From Lingula anatina (Eukaryota > Brachiopoda > Lingulata > Lingulida > Lingulidae): a stretch of DNA of 64,000 nucleotides. A program made the translations under genes and the position numbers. How positions within the stretch are numbered: the first letter of the stretch is position 1; each line of letters starts with the position of its first letter. The stretch lies in assembly GCF_001039355.2 (NCBI RefSeq), contig NW_019775506.1, positions 252,995 to 316,994 on the forward strand. The letters are read 5' to 3'. The notes under the pieces are model-generated. The model was given only the letters and a program-made list of their open reading frames with translations, was not told where the DNA came from and did not search any database. Shown one piece after another: positions 1-12,000 of this stretch.

Positions 1-1
1 T

Positions 2-649
2 GCTGAGTTCGAAACGGAATACAAAAAGGAAATATGTGATATGATCAATAGGCTGAACGAAGAAGATGAAGACTCGCAGACAGAGAAAGATTTGCTTCTT
101 GTTTGTAAACGTACGCTGCAACTTCTTGGTAATGGAGAGTGTATAGCCATCACAGGGATTGATCCGAATGGCAAAGCTTTCCCCCTGCCTGACGACTTCG
201 GGTACTTCAGTCCAGAATGCTTACGAGAATGGTGTTGGAATGATTCGTACGAACCCTTTGAAACCTCGGAGGAGCCGTGGTATGCTTATGAAAAAACTGA
301 GGATCCTCTTCCCGAGCTTTTAGGCTCAACGGAAGTGTATTGTAACTGGTTAAATGACTGGGAACCTTTTGATTTTGAAATAGAAGGAGAAGCAGCATGG
401 GAGATTCTTCCCACGAACGTTATTCAAAATGATGAACTCACACCGGAGCAAATTGAAATTATCAAATTTCGTGAGCAGCGATCAGATTTGACGGATCCAG
501 TTCGTATGGCTAACCGCCGAAAGAGGCTCGCAAAGTATTTTATGGAGAAATATAATTGGGATGAATCTCACTTAAAGCCGTATGAAGAGTGGGCAGAACG
601 ACTTGAAGAGAACGAAAATATGTTAGCTGAATTATCTCAGCTGTCATGA
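2..649 (+). CDS. 3' part of an unrecognised acidic, Trp-rich protein
   Basis: The frame is open from the first bases of the window, so the protein or its exon probably begins upstream; the first ATG in view is at 41 and the stop is at 647-649. From that ATG there are 202 residues. The sequence is acidic and rich in aromatic residues: one stretch has several Trp in acidic surroundings (REWCWNDSYEPF, EEPWYAYE, WLNDWEPFDFE), followed by a charged, probably helical C-terminus (RMANRRKRLAKYFMEKYNW, EEWAERLEENENMLAEL). I see no signal peptide, membrane segment or motif that I can assign to a family. Codon use and composition look like real coding sequence, unlike the short ORFs around it. A (TA)n tract begins 12 bases after the stop. 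A possible AATAAA is at 1089-1094. It could be the last exon of a longer gene or an intronless gene; function unknown. Confidence 0.6.
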   Translation, partial: AEFETEYKKEICDMINRLNEEDEDSQTEKDLLLVCKRTLQLLGNGECIAITGIDPNGKAFPLPDDFGYFSPECLREWCWNDSYEPFETSEEPWYAYEKTEDPLPELLGSTEVYCNWLNDWEPFDFEIEGEAAWEILPTNVIQNDELTPEQIEIIKFREQRSDLTDPVRMANRRKRLAKYFMEKYNWDESHLKPYEEWAERLEENENMLAELSQLS

Positions 650-657
650 CGATAACC

Positions 658-660
<3 letters not shown>

Positions 661-714
<54 letters not shown>
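661..714. repeat. (TA)n microsatellite
   Basis: Uninterrupted alternating TA of about 53 bases directly after the stop of the first gene, probably in its 3' UTR. Confidence 0.95.
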
Positions 715-716
<2 letters not shown>

Positions 717-2472
717 CTTTCTTTCTTTCTTTTATATCGATATTTTATACTTGTCTGGTGGCCATTTTTCTTGTATACTTTTAAACGCAATAGACGGAAA
801 AGTTGCCTGTAAAACCCTCAAAGCGAATATTCCGCTCTAGAGGGGCTTCGCCGAAGCATTCCCAACAGGTAAATCTCTTATTGCAAACGGCCCGCTTCGG
901 AGGAAGCTCCATTGAGAACCCCTCCCCTGAAGGACCCCACGGCCGTAAAACAGGAGGAACCTACACCATTGTTACTTATTCACCATTTTTTAAGTACAAA
1001 GTGAATCCAACTTGGGCACACGGTGTCATCCATTGTACCGAGTACCCATTATGTATTTTCACATGTACTGTATATAAGTAAATACAAAAATAAATGACCT
1101 GTAAGATGATCATTGGCAACACGGTTGCCAAAGCAACGGGAGAGTGCTACATTCTCTATAAGGAAGATGCAAATCTTGACCCACAAATTCTTTGCTTACT
1201 GTCAGTCACATCTAACACAATCTCTCGCTTGGTAATAAATAAACATTGATTCGGTTAACCTCGCTTGATCCTGTACCTCCACTAGCACTTTGATTTTGAG
1301 ACTGAGAGTACTGGCAATGATTTACGTGTACCTCTGGCGAGTATACGCTTTATACGCTTTATTATCGTGTATACTGATAATAAAAAGTATATACCAATAG
1401 TTCTTGCAACACAGGTTCCTTTGGATGATACTTGAAGGTTCACGTACCTCCATAGTTTCATGATCCACATTTGTATATAGTAGAGATGAAGTAAAAATAA
1501 CTACAGTATTAAATGTACAATGTTTAATCTCATTTTGATACGTAAAAAGATAAAGAATAAAACCTTATCTGATCAGACCATTTCAATGAAGTTTCATTGC
1601 AGAAAGCTTCAGAAATTTTGCAACTGCTAAGTATAATTTTTATTGTGAACTATTTTATCGAAATGAGTTTTTTTCACAGGCTTGATCGAAATATTGAAAA
1701 GTTGTCTTTACCAGATCTTGTTTTTCAAATTTTTTATAAAATTGTTTCATTGTCAAGATGACCGTAGAAAATCATTATTTTGCTTATTATTATGCAGAAC
1801 GCTTTGCATTTAAGAAAGTGAACTCTGGAAATAAACCTTCTCTAGACATCCTACCCAAGACACTCCGCATTCGTATATATATACTGCCATCAGGAAGTAG
1901 ATCAATAGTGTTGATCCTTGCTTGAAGTTGTGCAGAATCTGTCACTGTACGCTTCAACAGATCGAGTGAACTGCTGGAAAGTTCTCATAGAGGTAAAATG
2001 AAATTTTTTGAACTGAAGATTTCAGTTGAAGATTTGAGGTAACTTGTAGCTTAATTGTATCATGCGCGTGAACAGAATAAATCAAGCAAAATGAGGCCAG
2101 GCAGTGATGCCCCATGGTATAAGTAGCAACATGTGCCTCAATGGAGATTACCCCTCTAGGGCACAATTGAGCATGTGCAGAATGCACATGTGCGTAATTA
2201 AGCTCTGGAGATTGTTGTCGCCATAAAATGTCGTTTGACTACGCCAAACTTTCCTTTGTCACAAATATAACCTTGACAATGCGAATAAATGCGGCATAAA
2301 ACTTTGCGAATTTCGTCATTAGAAATGCAAATCTAAAAAATACATTTTCTGGAAACGAACATTTCATAGTGTGACGATGCTTCAGTCCTGGTACAGTGTG
2401 ATATATGACCAATTGTGAACTGCGGAGAGCAACTGAGTCCCTGTTGTGCATTCTGTCTTTAACAGAAAAAAG
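715..2472. other. Non-coding; probable 3' UTR then intergenic DNA
   Basis: About 780-960 is richer in GC than its surroundings and is probably part of the 3' UTR of the first gene. It contains a small hairpin-forming word (GCTTCGCCGAAGC). The rest is AT-rich. The ORFs here are short and have no protein-like composition. Confidence 0.5.
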
Positions 2473-2820
2473 TTAAAGGGATAATAACTCTTCGAATTCG
2501 TTTTGGCCAAAAAATGAATTTTCCTGGAGTAAACAACAATTTTCCCATACTGACCAATGGTTAATGAATCCATTTTTACATTCATTAGTCCTTGGATTTT
2601 TTCTAAAAAGTTTTGTTTTTTGTTAAAATCTCTTAAAAGATTATAACAGAGTATAGCCATCAGTGGAGGTCACATGATCTGAAGACAAGCTCAGATATCA
2701 GAATAATAGCTATAACTGCTGTTTTTGTGGTAAAACAGGATATATTATATTTCTATGAGTTATTCACTATGTTTTTATCGTGAAATATAGATTTCATACG
2801 AAGAGTTATTATCCCTTTAA
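2473..2820. mobile_element. MITE with perfect 22-bp terminal inverted repeats and TTAA at both ends
   Basis: Bases 2473-2494 (TTAAAGGGATAATAACTC, then TTCG) are the exact reverse complement of 2799-2820. The outermost four bases are TTAA on both sides, which fits either a duplicated TTAA target or a terminus that includes it. The 348-bp interior has no coding potential. A diverged copy lies at about 36294-36633, so this is a dispersed family. The TTAA suggests mobilisation by a piggyBac-like transposase, but reading inward the end is AGGG rather than the usual piggyBac CCY, so the superfamily is not certain. Confidence 0.85.
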
Positions 2821-3269
2821 TTATCTATCAATGGATATTCATCAAAATATGTTATCAACATTGCTTTGATTAGAAATCGACCAAATTTTTTCACCTGATT
2901 TTGTTCAATTTTTAAAGTTTGGTTTTCAAATATTTTGGCCACTGTTCGGATCGTGGGGATTTCCCATAAACGCCGACAAAACCATTGTACATTTGAACAG
3001 TTGCGAAGAATACCGACAACTCAGATTTTTCAAACGCTATATGCTAAATATTGTGATCAAGAAAAAAATTGATGGGCCCAGTGTTTGAATGAACTTATAT
3101 ATGTTACTGCTAAAATTAATGTGTGTGCGTGTGCGAGGATCGAATATCTCGCACTGTGTGATTTTCGACTCGAGCATCTGTTAAGTGTGATAACAAGCAA
3201 AAAAATTTCGAAAAATTTTTTTTATTAAAATACATATTATACGTGTGTTTAGCTTCCTTTTATTTATTC

Positions 3270-3300
<31 letters not shown>

Positions 3301-5032
3301 TTTTATATAAGGCCTGTACTCCCAGTCACACAATGAGAGTATTGTTCTGTTCATGAACTTAACATCAAAAGCAGACTCTTTCCCATTACCTTGTACTAGT
3401 ATATGTGAGAGCACTTACATTAACATGCCCATCAGTTACATTTCTTTCTGTACATTCTGGGTGATTAACAGTTACAAAGGCAGGTAGGCGGCATTTTCTT
3501 TCCACCTGCACTTTTAGTAACAAAACCCTGCAAACCATCGTGCCCAAGGCATGGTAATATACATGTAGCTGAGCGGATGCCGTCGCCGTCAAGCACTCTG
3601 ATTTCAGGGTGATTCCCGGTCACCATCAGGGCATATTGCGGTAGATGGCGGGGAGGATTCGCTGATGTGCACAGAATATTAATTCTTATCAAACAAATAG
3701 CGCCGTGGTTTGGGTTGGCAGTTCAGAGTTCTTCCCATTACAAACTCAAGTGCGTGTCCCCGTATCATCACTGATGGAAATCTTTCCTTTGTCGTTGAAA
3801 ATGATGTGCAGTGACGTCATATTGTGTGAAAACTCTTGCCCCCTAAAAAGGAACCTTTAGTTAAGAAGTTTCAGAGCACGATTTAGAAATTGCCGAAATT
3901 CGAACAGAGCATATACACAACGTGAGTGACGGGTATCTTAGTTGTTGTTATAGCAACGTACCGCAAATACAAAGGCACCAGCAACGCTCTAGTGACTTGA
4001 ATTACTCTCACACCTGTATAAGTTAACACCACCTGGTTAAGCAGAAAAAAATAGAGACTATTGCGACGCGACATGCTAAAGGTGATGGTGCGCATGGACT
4101 TAGACAATTCCTCCTTTCTTCCTTACGAATTGTGTTGAATCGCCGCCAGTAGTCTCAAGTTTGCTGTAACCTTACCAAGGGTAGTAGCAACCAACACAGG
4201 ATACAACCACACCCTTTTTTGTTTACAGTGAACTCTACATGTTAGTGTAAATTCGTCTCGGTAAGTGTATTTATTTAGTCATTGTCACTTGATTTACGTT
4301 GACATTTGAATGGCTACAAAAGTCATTTTAAACTCGACACGATATGTTTTATTATCGCGTTGAAAAGAATAGGGCTAAGTTTAAGCCTTTATCTATTTAA
4401 ATGTCGCGGATATGTCTCAATTACTTAATGCCTACTTGTATTTAATTTGTAGATTTAATTAGGTGCAATAAATTAGTGAGATTCAAGCAAGTCAATGCAT
4501 CGTATTTTAAGCCTTAACTTACAACCGCTACTCAGAGTAGTTATACATGTAAGTTTTCTGATCCAAAAATAGACATATTTAAGCCAGTGCATTTCAAGTT
4601 TAATCAATTCAAACATTGAGCGTGCTGTATATATTTGGGGTTGGATACGCCTATAGATCTCATTTTTGGATAGGATGTCAGTGCGAAGACCTGGTATACT
4701 GTTGAGACAGCAGCTGTAAGTGTTCTGTGTTACGTCTTTTTTTCTCCTTTTTGTGGACAGCAGATAATCAAACAAATACCATACCATAACATATATAACT
4801 GATATTAGAGTATCTGTGTGAAGAAAGATTGTGGACTGTATTAGTAGCTTTCTAAAAGTATTTGTAGATCTGTTGTTTATAACCTTATCAACAATAAGGT
4901 AGGCCATAGGTCATAATCGCAACGGAAACTAGGGGAATGACAGAAAAGGACGCATAGAATATACAAACATAATTTCAACAAGCCTTTGCTGAAGTGCAGT
5001 GTAAATGGATTACTTTGGTTAAAATGGCTAAG
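2821..5032. other. Intergenic, no gene seen; (TTTA)n at 3260-3300
   Basis: AT-rich DNA with a (TTTA)n microsatellite at 3260-3300. Several ORFs under 145 codons on both strands have random composition. No exon-like block flanked by good splice sites was recognised. Confidence 0.5.
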
Positions 5033-5137
5033 TGCAATCAGATTAACACGCCTCCTCCTGGCGTTCAGAACAGTACAGAAAACTGGTGATTATACGAGTA
5101 CGTTGGAAACAAGAGGAGGTGTGTTAATCTGATTGCA
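5033..5137. mobile_element. Snap-back element: 25-bp inverted arms around a 55-bp loop
   Basis: 5033-5057 (TGCAATCAGATTAACACGCC, then TCCTC) and 5113-5137 are reverse complements at 24 of 25 positions. The loop is non-coding. The size and near-perfect arms fit a very short MITE or foldback element, or an inverted duplication. No clear target-site duplication was seen. Confidence 0.65.
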
Positions 5138-7994
5138 TTCAGCGAGAGTTCCTGCAGAGTTGGATCGATCTACTTAGAGCGATAGTTTCGTTGGGAATGA
5201 GCCCTTTATTTGCAAATGAGTGAAAATATAGCAAAGGAATGTTTTTCTATTTTACGTAATGACCTAATAGCCTACCATCGTTATTGTGATCGTATCGCCA
5301 AGGAAAAAAACCTAAGAATTTTATTCTTTAAAACCGAAACAATACCCACATCTAGTATTTTAAGTTTATTAAGTGCAAGTATATAATTCATATCTTAAGT
5401 CTATAAAAATTTTCGGTACCATTGGGTTCTCTCCTCCCTTTTTTAATCGCGTTCCGATCAGTTATATAACTTAGTATGAACCTTGAGTGTCAGTTGCTAG
5501 ATTGCAACTCCCAAATTATTCCCCTTTAATCCATCCAACCGCCCCTTGGTTTGAGGGATCAATTCAGGGATTGCAGCGTCAATACATAGAAGGGGCTAGC
5601 ACTGAAACCCCCCTTCTGAAGTAAGATCAAAAATGTTTTCTTTTTTGTATAAATCCATCAGAAGGTGGGTTAACATATCCAGGTTGCGTTTTAATCACTT
5701 GTCGCACACGTCTTTTACCTCAACTCGGGTCACCAAATTGCGAACAGTAGCGCTTATGACAGGCGCAATACGCCCGGATTACATGATAGTTTGCAATAAC
5801 ATACTTCTGACGAGATACCTGGATGTCATTCTCTGCCGAAGACAGTGTCGTCAGATAGCCATTATGGGCTGGAACGGGAGAGTGCTCAGACCGACATATG
5901 TCAGACATGTCAAACAGCTAGTCAGTATACTTTTCTTACGTGTCTGGGCTGTCTGATCACCTTGGGTGTTGAAAGAAAAACCATAAATTAAACCCGTGAT
6001 TTTGTGCATGGTGGGAATTGGATTGAAAACCATCTGTTTAATTTCGTCAGTATTTTTCGAAAATGAATACTGCTCTTACTTGATTTGTGCGAATCATTTG
6101 ATAATCTTCAAATTTACCAGTACTGGTAAAAGCGTTCTGAAACGTCAAGAGAGTCTTGATTTTGAATCTAAATTTTCGTTCCAGTGCAAGGAATCACTTA
6201 TAACATTCAGACAAACAGACACTTTTTACCGTTTTATAGTTTGATATGGTCATGAATATGTTGGGTCTTTAAAGCCACTTACAGTAGTGTTATTCCAAAT
6301 TGACTTCAACACAACACGGCGCAATATGCAAATTCAAAATCGTTTTATCTTTCGTCTAAAAAGGGGGTTTCTCGGTGCATGGTGAATAAGAGCATATTAT
6401 ATTAAACATTGCAAAACAATGGGTAATTGTTGTCTGTATTGACGTTTAATATGTCAATACGCCCATTTAATACCTACGCAGATTCTGAAGATTTTCTGAA
6501 GGTATAACAGTGCTACTGGTAGCGTATCTGTGTGTGAGTGTGGGTCAATGCCGTAAATGACTGGGTGATTCTGATTTTTTAAATTAGATTTTATATTCTC
6601 AAAACGTCCTTTTAGGCCTATGTGATGATAAAAATTATGACTGATTAACCCGCTGATTGTGTAGAAACTTTAAGTTGTGGTAGTTTAAGATTTCATCCAG
6701 ATTCTAAACAAATAACTACTTTTAAAATGCAGATGATGTGCATCCGGTTGCACATAAAAAATAACAACATCCTTAAACGATTTAGATTTATGACATCCCA
6801 AGACTTACATGCCATTAATTTTATAACCAAAACATGGTAGTACCAAAGAATATCTACGCATAATAAAGCCAACGTTCGGTGTGATTCTATTTATACTTGA
6901 TTGTTTGAATATTTATTAACATACGGTATAGCTATATAAACAACAGGATAAGTACTGTATTCTTAATCCCATGAATCTGGGAAAATAGTAAGCAAAATAT
7001 AGAAAAGACATGTGAACATCCACTTTGCATATTTAGTCGTATTTATGCGAAGGCAATCCATTCCACAGGCATCTGTCTTTTCTCGCTTCAAAGAAACAGT
7101 TACTAATGTACTCCAACGTGAAAATGATTGTAAGGAGCCGAAAGGTTTGAAGTAGACCTACTCAGTAAACCGTTAAAACATTTTAATTTAATGGTCAACG
7201 CCAGCGTTTTGCCCGACAATATGGTTGGTGCACGGCATCTTTTATGTCCTTCAGACGCAAGGCAATGTGTCTGGAAGAAGTAAACTGACCTGCAAGGTCC
7301 GCCCCGTGGTCAGGTAGTAGATATTGCGTAGATATTTACCATCTCTCAGGTGAGTAATCAAGACAGCGCTTTGCTTTGTACACCTGTGGTGAAGATATAC
7401 ACTTTTCCATCGCTCGTTTGTCAAACTGTTGTTGTTGATGTTTACATGTTTAGGATTAATAGCTTTGAAGTGGGAATAATTTGTTTGTGGTTTTTGCTAG
7501 TGTGACTTTAGATGTAGAATTCATCGTAACCACGAAAGCCAAATTTATTTTTTGTTTTACCGCATAGGCCATCCCATGGTGCATGACGTCACAGCTTCTA
7601 AGTCGATTGCATAATAATCAGATCTGAAGAAAATGTTTTAATTCTTTTCTATTTGACAGCGATTTTAGTATTTTTTAAAATATAATTTGACTATGAATTT
7701 AGTATTTTTGTAAATATATATTAGTGGCCCAAGTGTTATTTCTCATAAGTAAAAACATGAATTATCTGATCTTACAAAATAGGCCCTATCTGGGCACACT
7801 ACAATACTGTCGTATACATTCCACAGTGTCAGTACTTACCAACATCTTAAAAAACGACCTTGGATGAAAAAAGTGCCCAGACATGGAAAAATGAGGGTAC
7901 TATAGTGGTAAGTTCTGTCGCAATGATTAAAAAAACCACATCCTGGCCAAGTGCGGTTTGGTACCTGAGCACTTATGACAAGTCTTTAAGGTGG
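5138..7994. other. Intergenic, no gene seen
   Basis: AT-rich non-coding DNA. The longest ORF (5633-5956, 107 codons) has no recognisable domain and no splice context. No RNA gene was recognised. Confidence 0.5.
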
Positions 7995-10900
7995 GTACGT
8001 TACGCGGATCACATCTTTTAAGGAAATACCGTCTCTGCATATCTCTTTGAGACTGATACATTTGAACTACCTGACCAATACTGCAATATACTTATGTGTT
8101 CAGTGCTATTATATCCAAAGCCCACCGAAATGGAGTACAATCTCTTTGGGAGAATTGCATACCGTAGTACTTGTGTGCCAATTGTAATGCAATAAAAAAA
8201 CGAGGATTGTGTAATTGAAACATCGTGCTCATGCAGTACAAACCGAAAGATATTCTACAAACGGAAACTACGAAAAAGTACAAAAACTATTCTAACTCTA
8301 AAGAAGCTAAAATAACTTCGAATTATATGGGCAGGACGATAGGCAGTTTCCTAAAATCTACGCATGGAAATGCACGAACACAGAGAAACACCTGCAATTC
8401 ATTCCAACTCCTGTCTTCCAAAGAATCAAAACTACATGTAAGAGCTACCGTTTAGGCATTTGACTTGCGCAGTGGAAGTGCATTAAAGATTGATATTTTG
8501 TACTAAATTTTGTTATCTATTCAGTGAAAAATTGCGTTATAAATACCATCGTGTTTATTATACACGTGTTTAAAGCGATGTGGTTACCTTGAAGCTGATC
8601 TTTGTTTAAATAATCATTATTTTGAATTATTACCCCTTTTGATCTTTTGACAAAACACAAACACGTGTAGTGTCTGACACAAGGATTTATTTCGCGTGAA
8701 TTCAAATATTCTGCCTCACTTTAAATCTTTATGTGTACGGTTTTGACGAATAAAAACATTTTGGGTAAGGGTGCAGCATCACCTTTAACACTGCACTGCT
8801 GGGCGCATTATTCAGTGCTATAACTTTAACGGACATAGACAAATGGTCTCTCTTCTTGGTATGTGTAAGCTGCCTTTGAAAGAGAATTTTAGTGTGGACG
8901 TGACCTGAGGATAAGATAAAAGCAAAATTCCTATTTAGGGAATGAGTGTTTGTATACAAATGACCTCGACGGGGTGAAACTGAAGAACCATTTTAGGCAA
9001 TTGTTCCATGACTTGACATCTATTAATTCTTTTTCATTGTTGTGTGTATATTTCTATAAGCTGGCATGCATTTTGTAGTAAACTATGTGAGGACGTAGGA
9101 AAAGCTGTGACCTCATTTTATGCATATATACTGAGGAAGACGCTCTGATAGACATCGAAATATTGGAGGTAAATAGCAATTTTATATTTCTTCACTCATA
9201 TATCGTATCCGATATGTGCGGCATTCATTGCTGACTATGGAGGGGATTCATTCAAACAGTTCAAAAATAAAAATGAGCATAATTTGACTGAAGGTTAACT
9301 TTTTATCAGAGCATGTGCAGGCAATTTTATGTGAGCACAAATATATTTTCTGAAACAAACACCCTAATAAGACTTCACTCTTAAAAAAACTTTTGAAAGA
9401 CAATGTGTACGGATAACCAACGTAACGTAACTAATCTATAGGGCCTCAGGTATTTCTGGGTAGACATATCTCATTACCTAAAGTGCAGAAATTTAAAAGA
9501 GTTTGTTAATAGGGTTCATTTGGAATTAAGCAACTTTGTTTACGTGTTTTTTTAATTATTCTTTAAATTACAACAAAAAGGGGTCTAATGTACTTTCGTA
9601 TTACTCGCCCATGGTTGAAAGGGTGTTCCCCAACAGCATGGTGACAGATAAGAAAGAATTTCGTCGTTCCCGAAGAGCTGAAAAAAAAAACATGCTGTTG
9701 AATGGATTAAAAAGGCAAAATTGGCCATCAAACTGTTGAAGACGTCATCAAAATCCATTCTCATGGAGTGTAGGCGCCAAGGATTTGTTCTCGGTGCTTT
9801 TGTTTCAAAATGTTAAAAACAATACAGATATTTTCCGTATTGTGAATTGTCAGGTTTAAAATAGGCAGTAGAAGGCATGACATGTAGATGAGCAATACCA
9901 GTTAAGGTATGGCACACTTTCCTTCTTAATTTTCTCGTTATGAGTCATTTTAGATTGTGCAATAGTTGGTGAATCCCTGAAGTCTCAATAAGGCGCGTAT
10001 TCCAGCGAGATTTCCAGTAAGATAAATGAAGTTCGTCATTATTATGCCACCAAAATTTCGAAAATAACATATTTGTGGTTAAAGATCAAGATATTAATGC
10101 TATGGATTTATAAGAAACACATCGGTATAGGATTGGTGCAGTGCGCTGCTGACTTTAAATGACTTTTTACATGATGGATGCAATATATATTTCACTTTAA
10201 CGAGCTCGTTTACCATTCGCTACTGTTTCTTCTTAAGACACAGGTGCATTGTCACCATGCGTGTTAGATGTAGTAAAAATCTTAAATAACGGAACGGCTA
10301 CGTGTTAGACGTGCACAAAACGTGTAATTGGACATTTCCTGCTTTGTGTGACCTAAAGAAAAGTTCTTAAGGTGAGATAAAGTAGAAAATCAATGTGCAT
10401 ATATATATCTGGAAGGCACTTAAATTCTTAGGTTAAAACTGTAACCGTATAGTAGTGTTAATATGCTCGATTTGTATTTGATCTTGTTACTGGAATTGTT
10501 CAGCTTTCACTCCAGGGCAGCCATGGGTGACTCGTGAACGCCCATTTACTTGAATTAAAGAACAATCATAGTATTATCAGTTAGTTTGACAGATGTTGAG
10601 AGATTCTTTAAATCACTATACTGATTCGAGGTTCAGGTTCTATTACTCTGGCAGAATCTAAAATGAACTCTTATCGGAAGTTTTTTAATTAGCTATCGCT
10701 TTGGACATTAATTACTAGACTTATGGTTATGTACTCCCCGTAGGCCTTTTACATGCGCTGTGATGCGCTCACTTGTGTTAAGTCAAAATGGATTATATAA
10801 TTTGAGTTAAGTTTTCTTTGCTTTGGCAAACCTAAGAGCAACATCTGTTTTTTTTTTTTTTTTTTTTTTATTGTTATTTTCAAAAGGAAATATTATAGTA

Positions 10901-11580
10901 TATGGAAACATTTTTCGTAAAAATGGAAAATGGGAAATGGAAAAGTTGCTTTTGAGTATTAGGCCTACTAATGGTTTCGTTAATAGACCGTCTGCGTGCG
11001 TCATATATCTTATTCGTACAGAATGATTCCAATCGACTGATATATATGACAGTTTACTTCACTCAAGTCGTTGAACTTTGCCTGAAAATGATTCTGTCTC
11101 TTGCAATATGTCATTCAGTGTTAAAGCGGCTTGGCTAAATCCGCCCTTTGGCAGATAATGTAAATTTCGTATCGCACTATAGGTGTCAGGCCAGTCGAAC
11201 GTCAAATTTTTATCAGTCGTTTATTTTCATATCTTATTATTAGGGGCCTACCAATTGCGTGCCAAATAAGTATATAAGTTGATGTATATATGGTGTACAT
11301 TCAAGGAAGAACTTGGAGGATAATATTTTATTCAAACAGGTTTACTCGCATGAAATTCAAAGTTATAATCTATTAAGTGCCTCCAACATGACAAAGGTAA
11401 GACAAAAAATATGTCATGGTTTGACTGTGTACGGCAAATATTTTCGAGAATGGTTTTGGCTATGGAACAGTATCAGCGCAATAATTTTAATTTAAAAATG
11501 ATGCATTGAGGTACCAAACCAAGAACTTAAAAAAGTTCCGTCAGTCAATCATCGCATTATCATTACCCCTCCCCTAACAC
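7995..11580 (+). repeat. Large direct repeat, copy A (~3.6 kb)
   Basis: Starts with GTACGTTACGCGGATCACAT and is repeated, at a visual estimate of roughly 95% identity, from 12001. The copies differ by scattered substitutions and small indels. The homology of copy A stops at about 11580, three bases before an N at 11583. No coding region is supported in the unit; the small ORFs present in both copies are simply duplicated with the DNA. See copy B and the findings: this is probably a second haplotype placed in tandem, not a true duplication. Confidence 0.9.
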
Positions 11581-11582
11581 AG

Positions 11583-11583
11583 N
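11583..11583. other. Single undetermined base (N), probable contig join
   Basis: The sequence reads AG-N-TTTTTC at the end of the homology of repeat copy A. A lone N at such a boundary suggests a join made by assembly software. Confidence 0.8.
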
Positions 11584-12000
11584 TTTTTCACAGATATTCA
11601 CAGATATGTCTCTAGATAAATAGATAGTCATTTTGATCTGATGTCGCCTCAGCAAAAAATGTCCCCAAGAACTGCGGCCTTGGTAGAGGGTATTGTTCAG
11701 CAGCTCCACGCGTTTAGGAATTCCACACCTATAGCAGCTCCATGTGTTTAGCAGCCTCACGCGCTTAGCAGGGGAAGTGCTTAGCCAATGTGCTTAGCTT
11801 GTGATAGACTTATTATAGATCCATATACCGGTGAAGCTAAGCACATAGCTAAACGTGTAACACTGCCAACGTGTCTAGCATTTTCTTCTGTGAAACGCTT
11901 GAAAAGCTATACGTGCTTAGCTTTTACACATATTTCTAAATGCGTATAGGTGCTTAACGTATGTTGTATGTATTTAAATGCTAAGCACTGTTTTTACAGT
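11584..12000. repeat. Spacer rich in GTGCTTAGC words, with a 12-bp inverted repeat
   Basis: Between the two large copies, variants of GTGCTTAGC / GCTAAGCAC recur many times in both orientations. A perfect inverted pair, TGTGCTTAGCTT at 11789-11800 and AAGCTAAGCACA at 11834-11845, encloses 33 bp. No ORF of interest. It could be a degenerate tandem repeat or the end of a transposon present beside only one copy. Confidence 0.6.

Noticed and set aside
4473-4907. 144-codon ORF on the minus strand
   Set aside because: No domain, random-looking composition, and no splice or promoter context in AT-rich DNA.
5633-5956. 107-codon ORF on the plus strand
   Set aside because: No family resemblance; overlapped by similar ORFs in other frames, as expected by chance.
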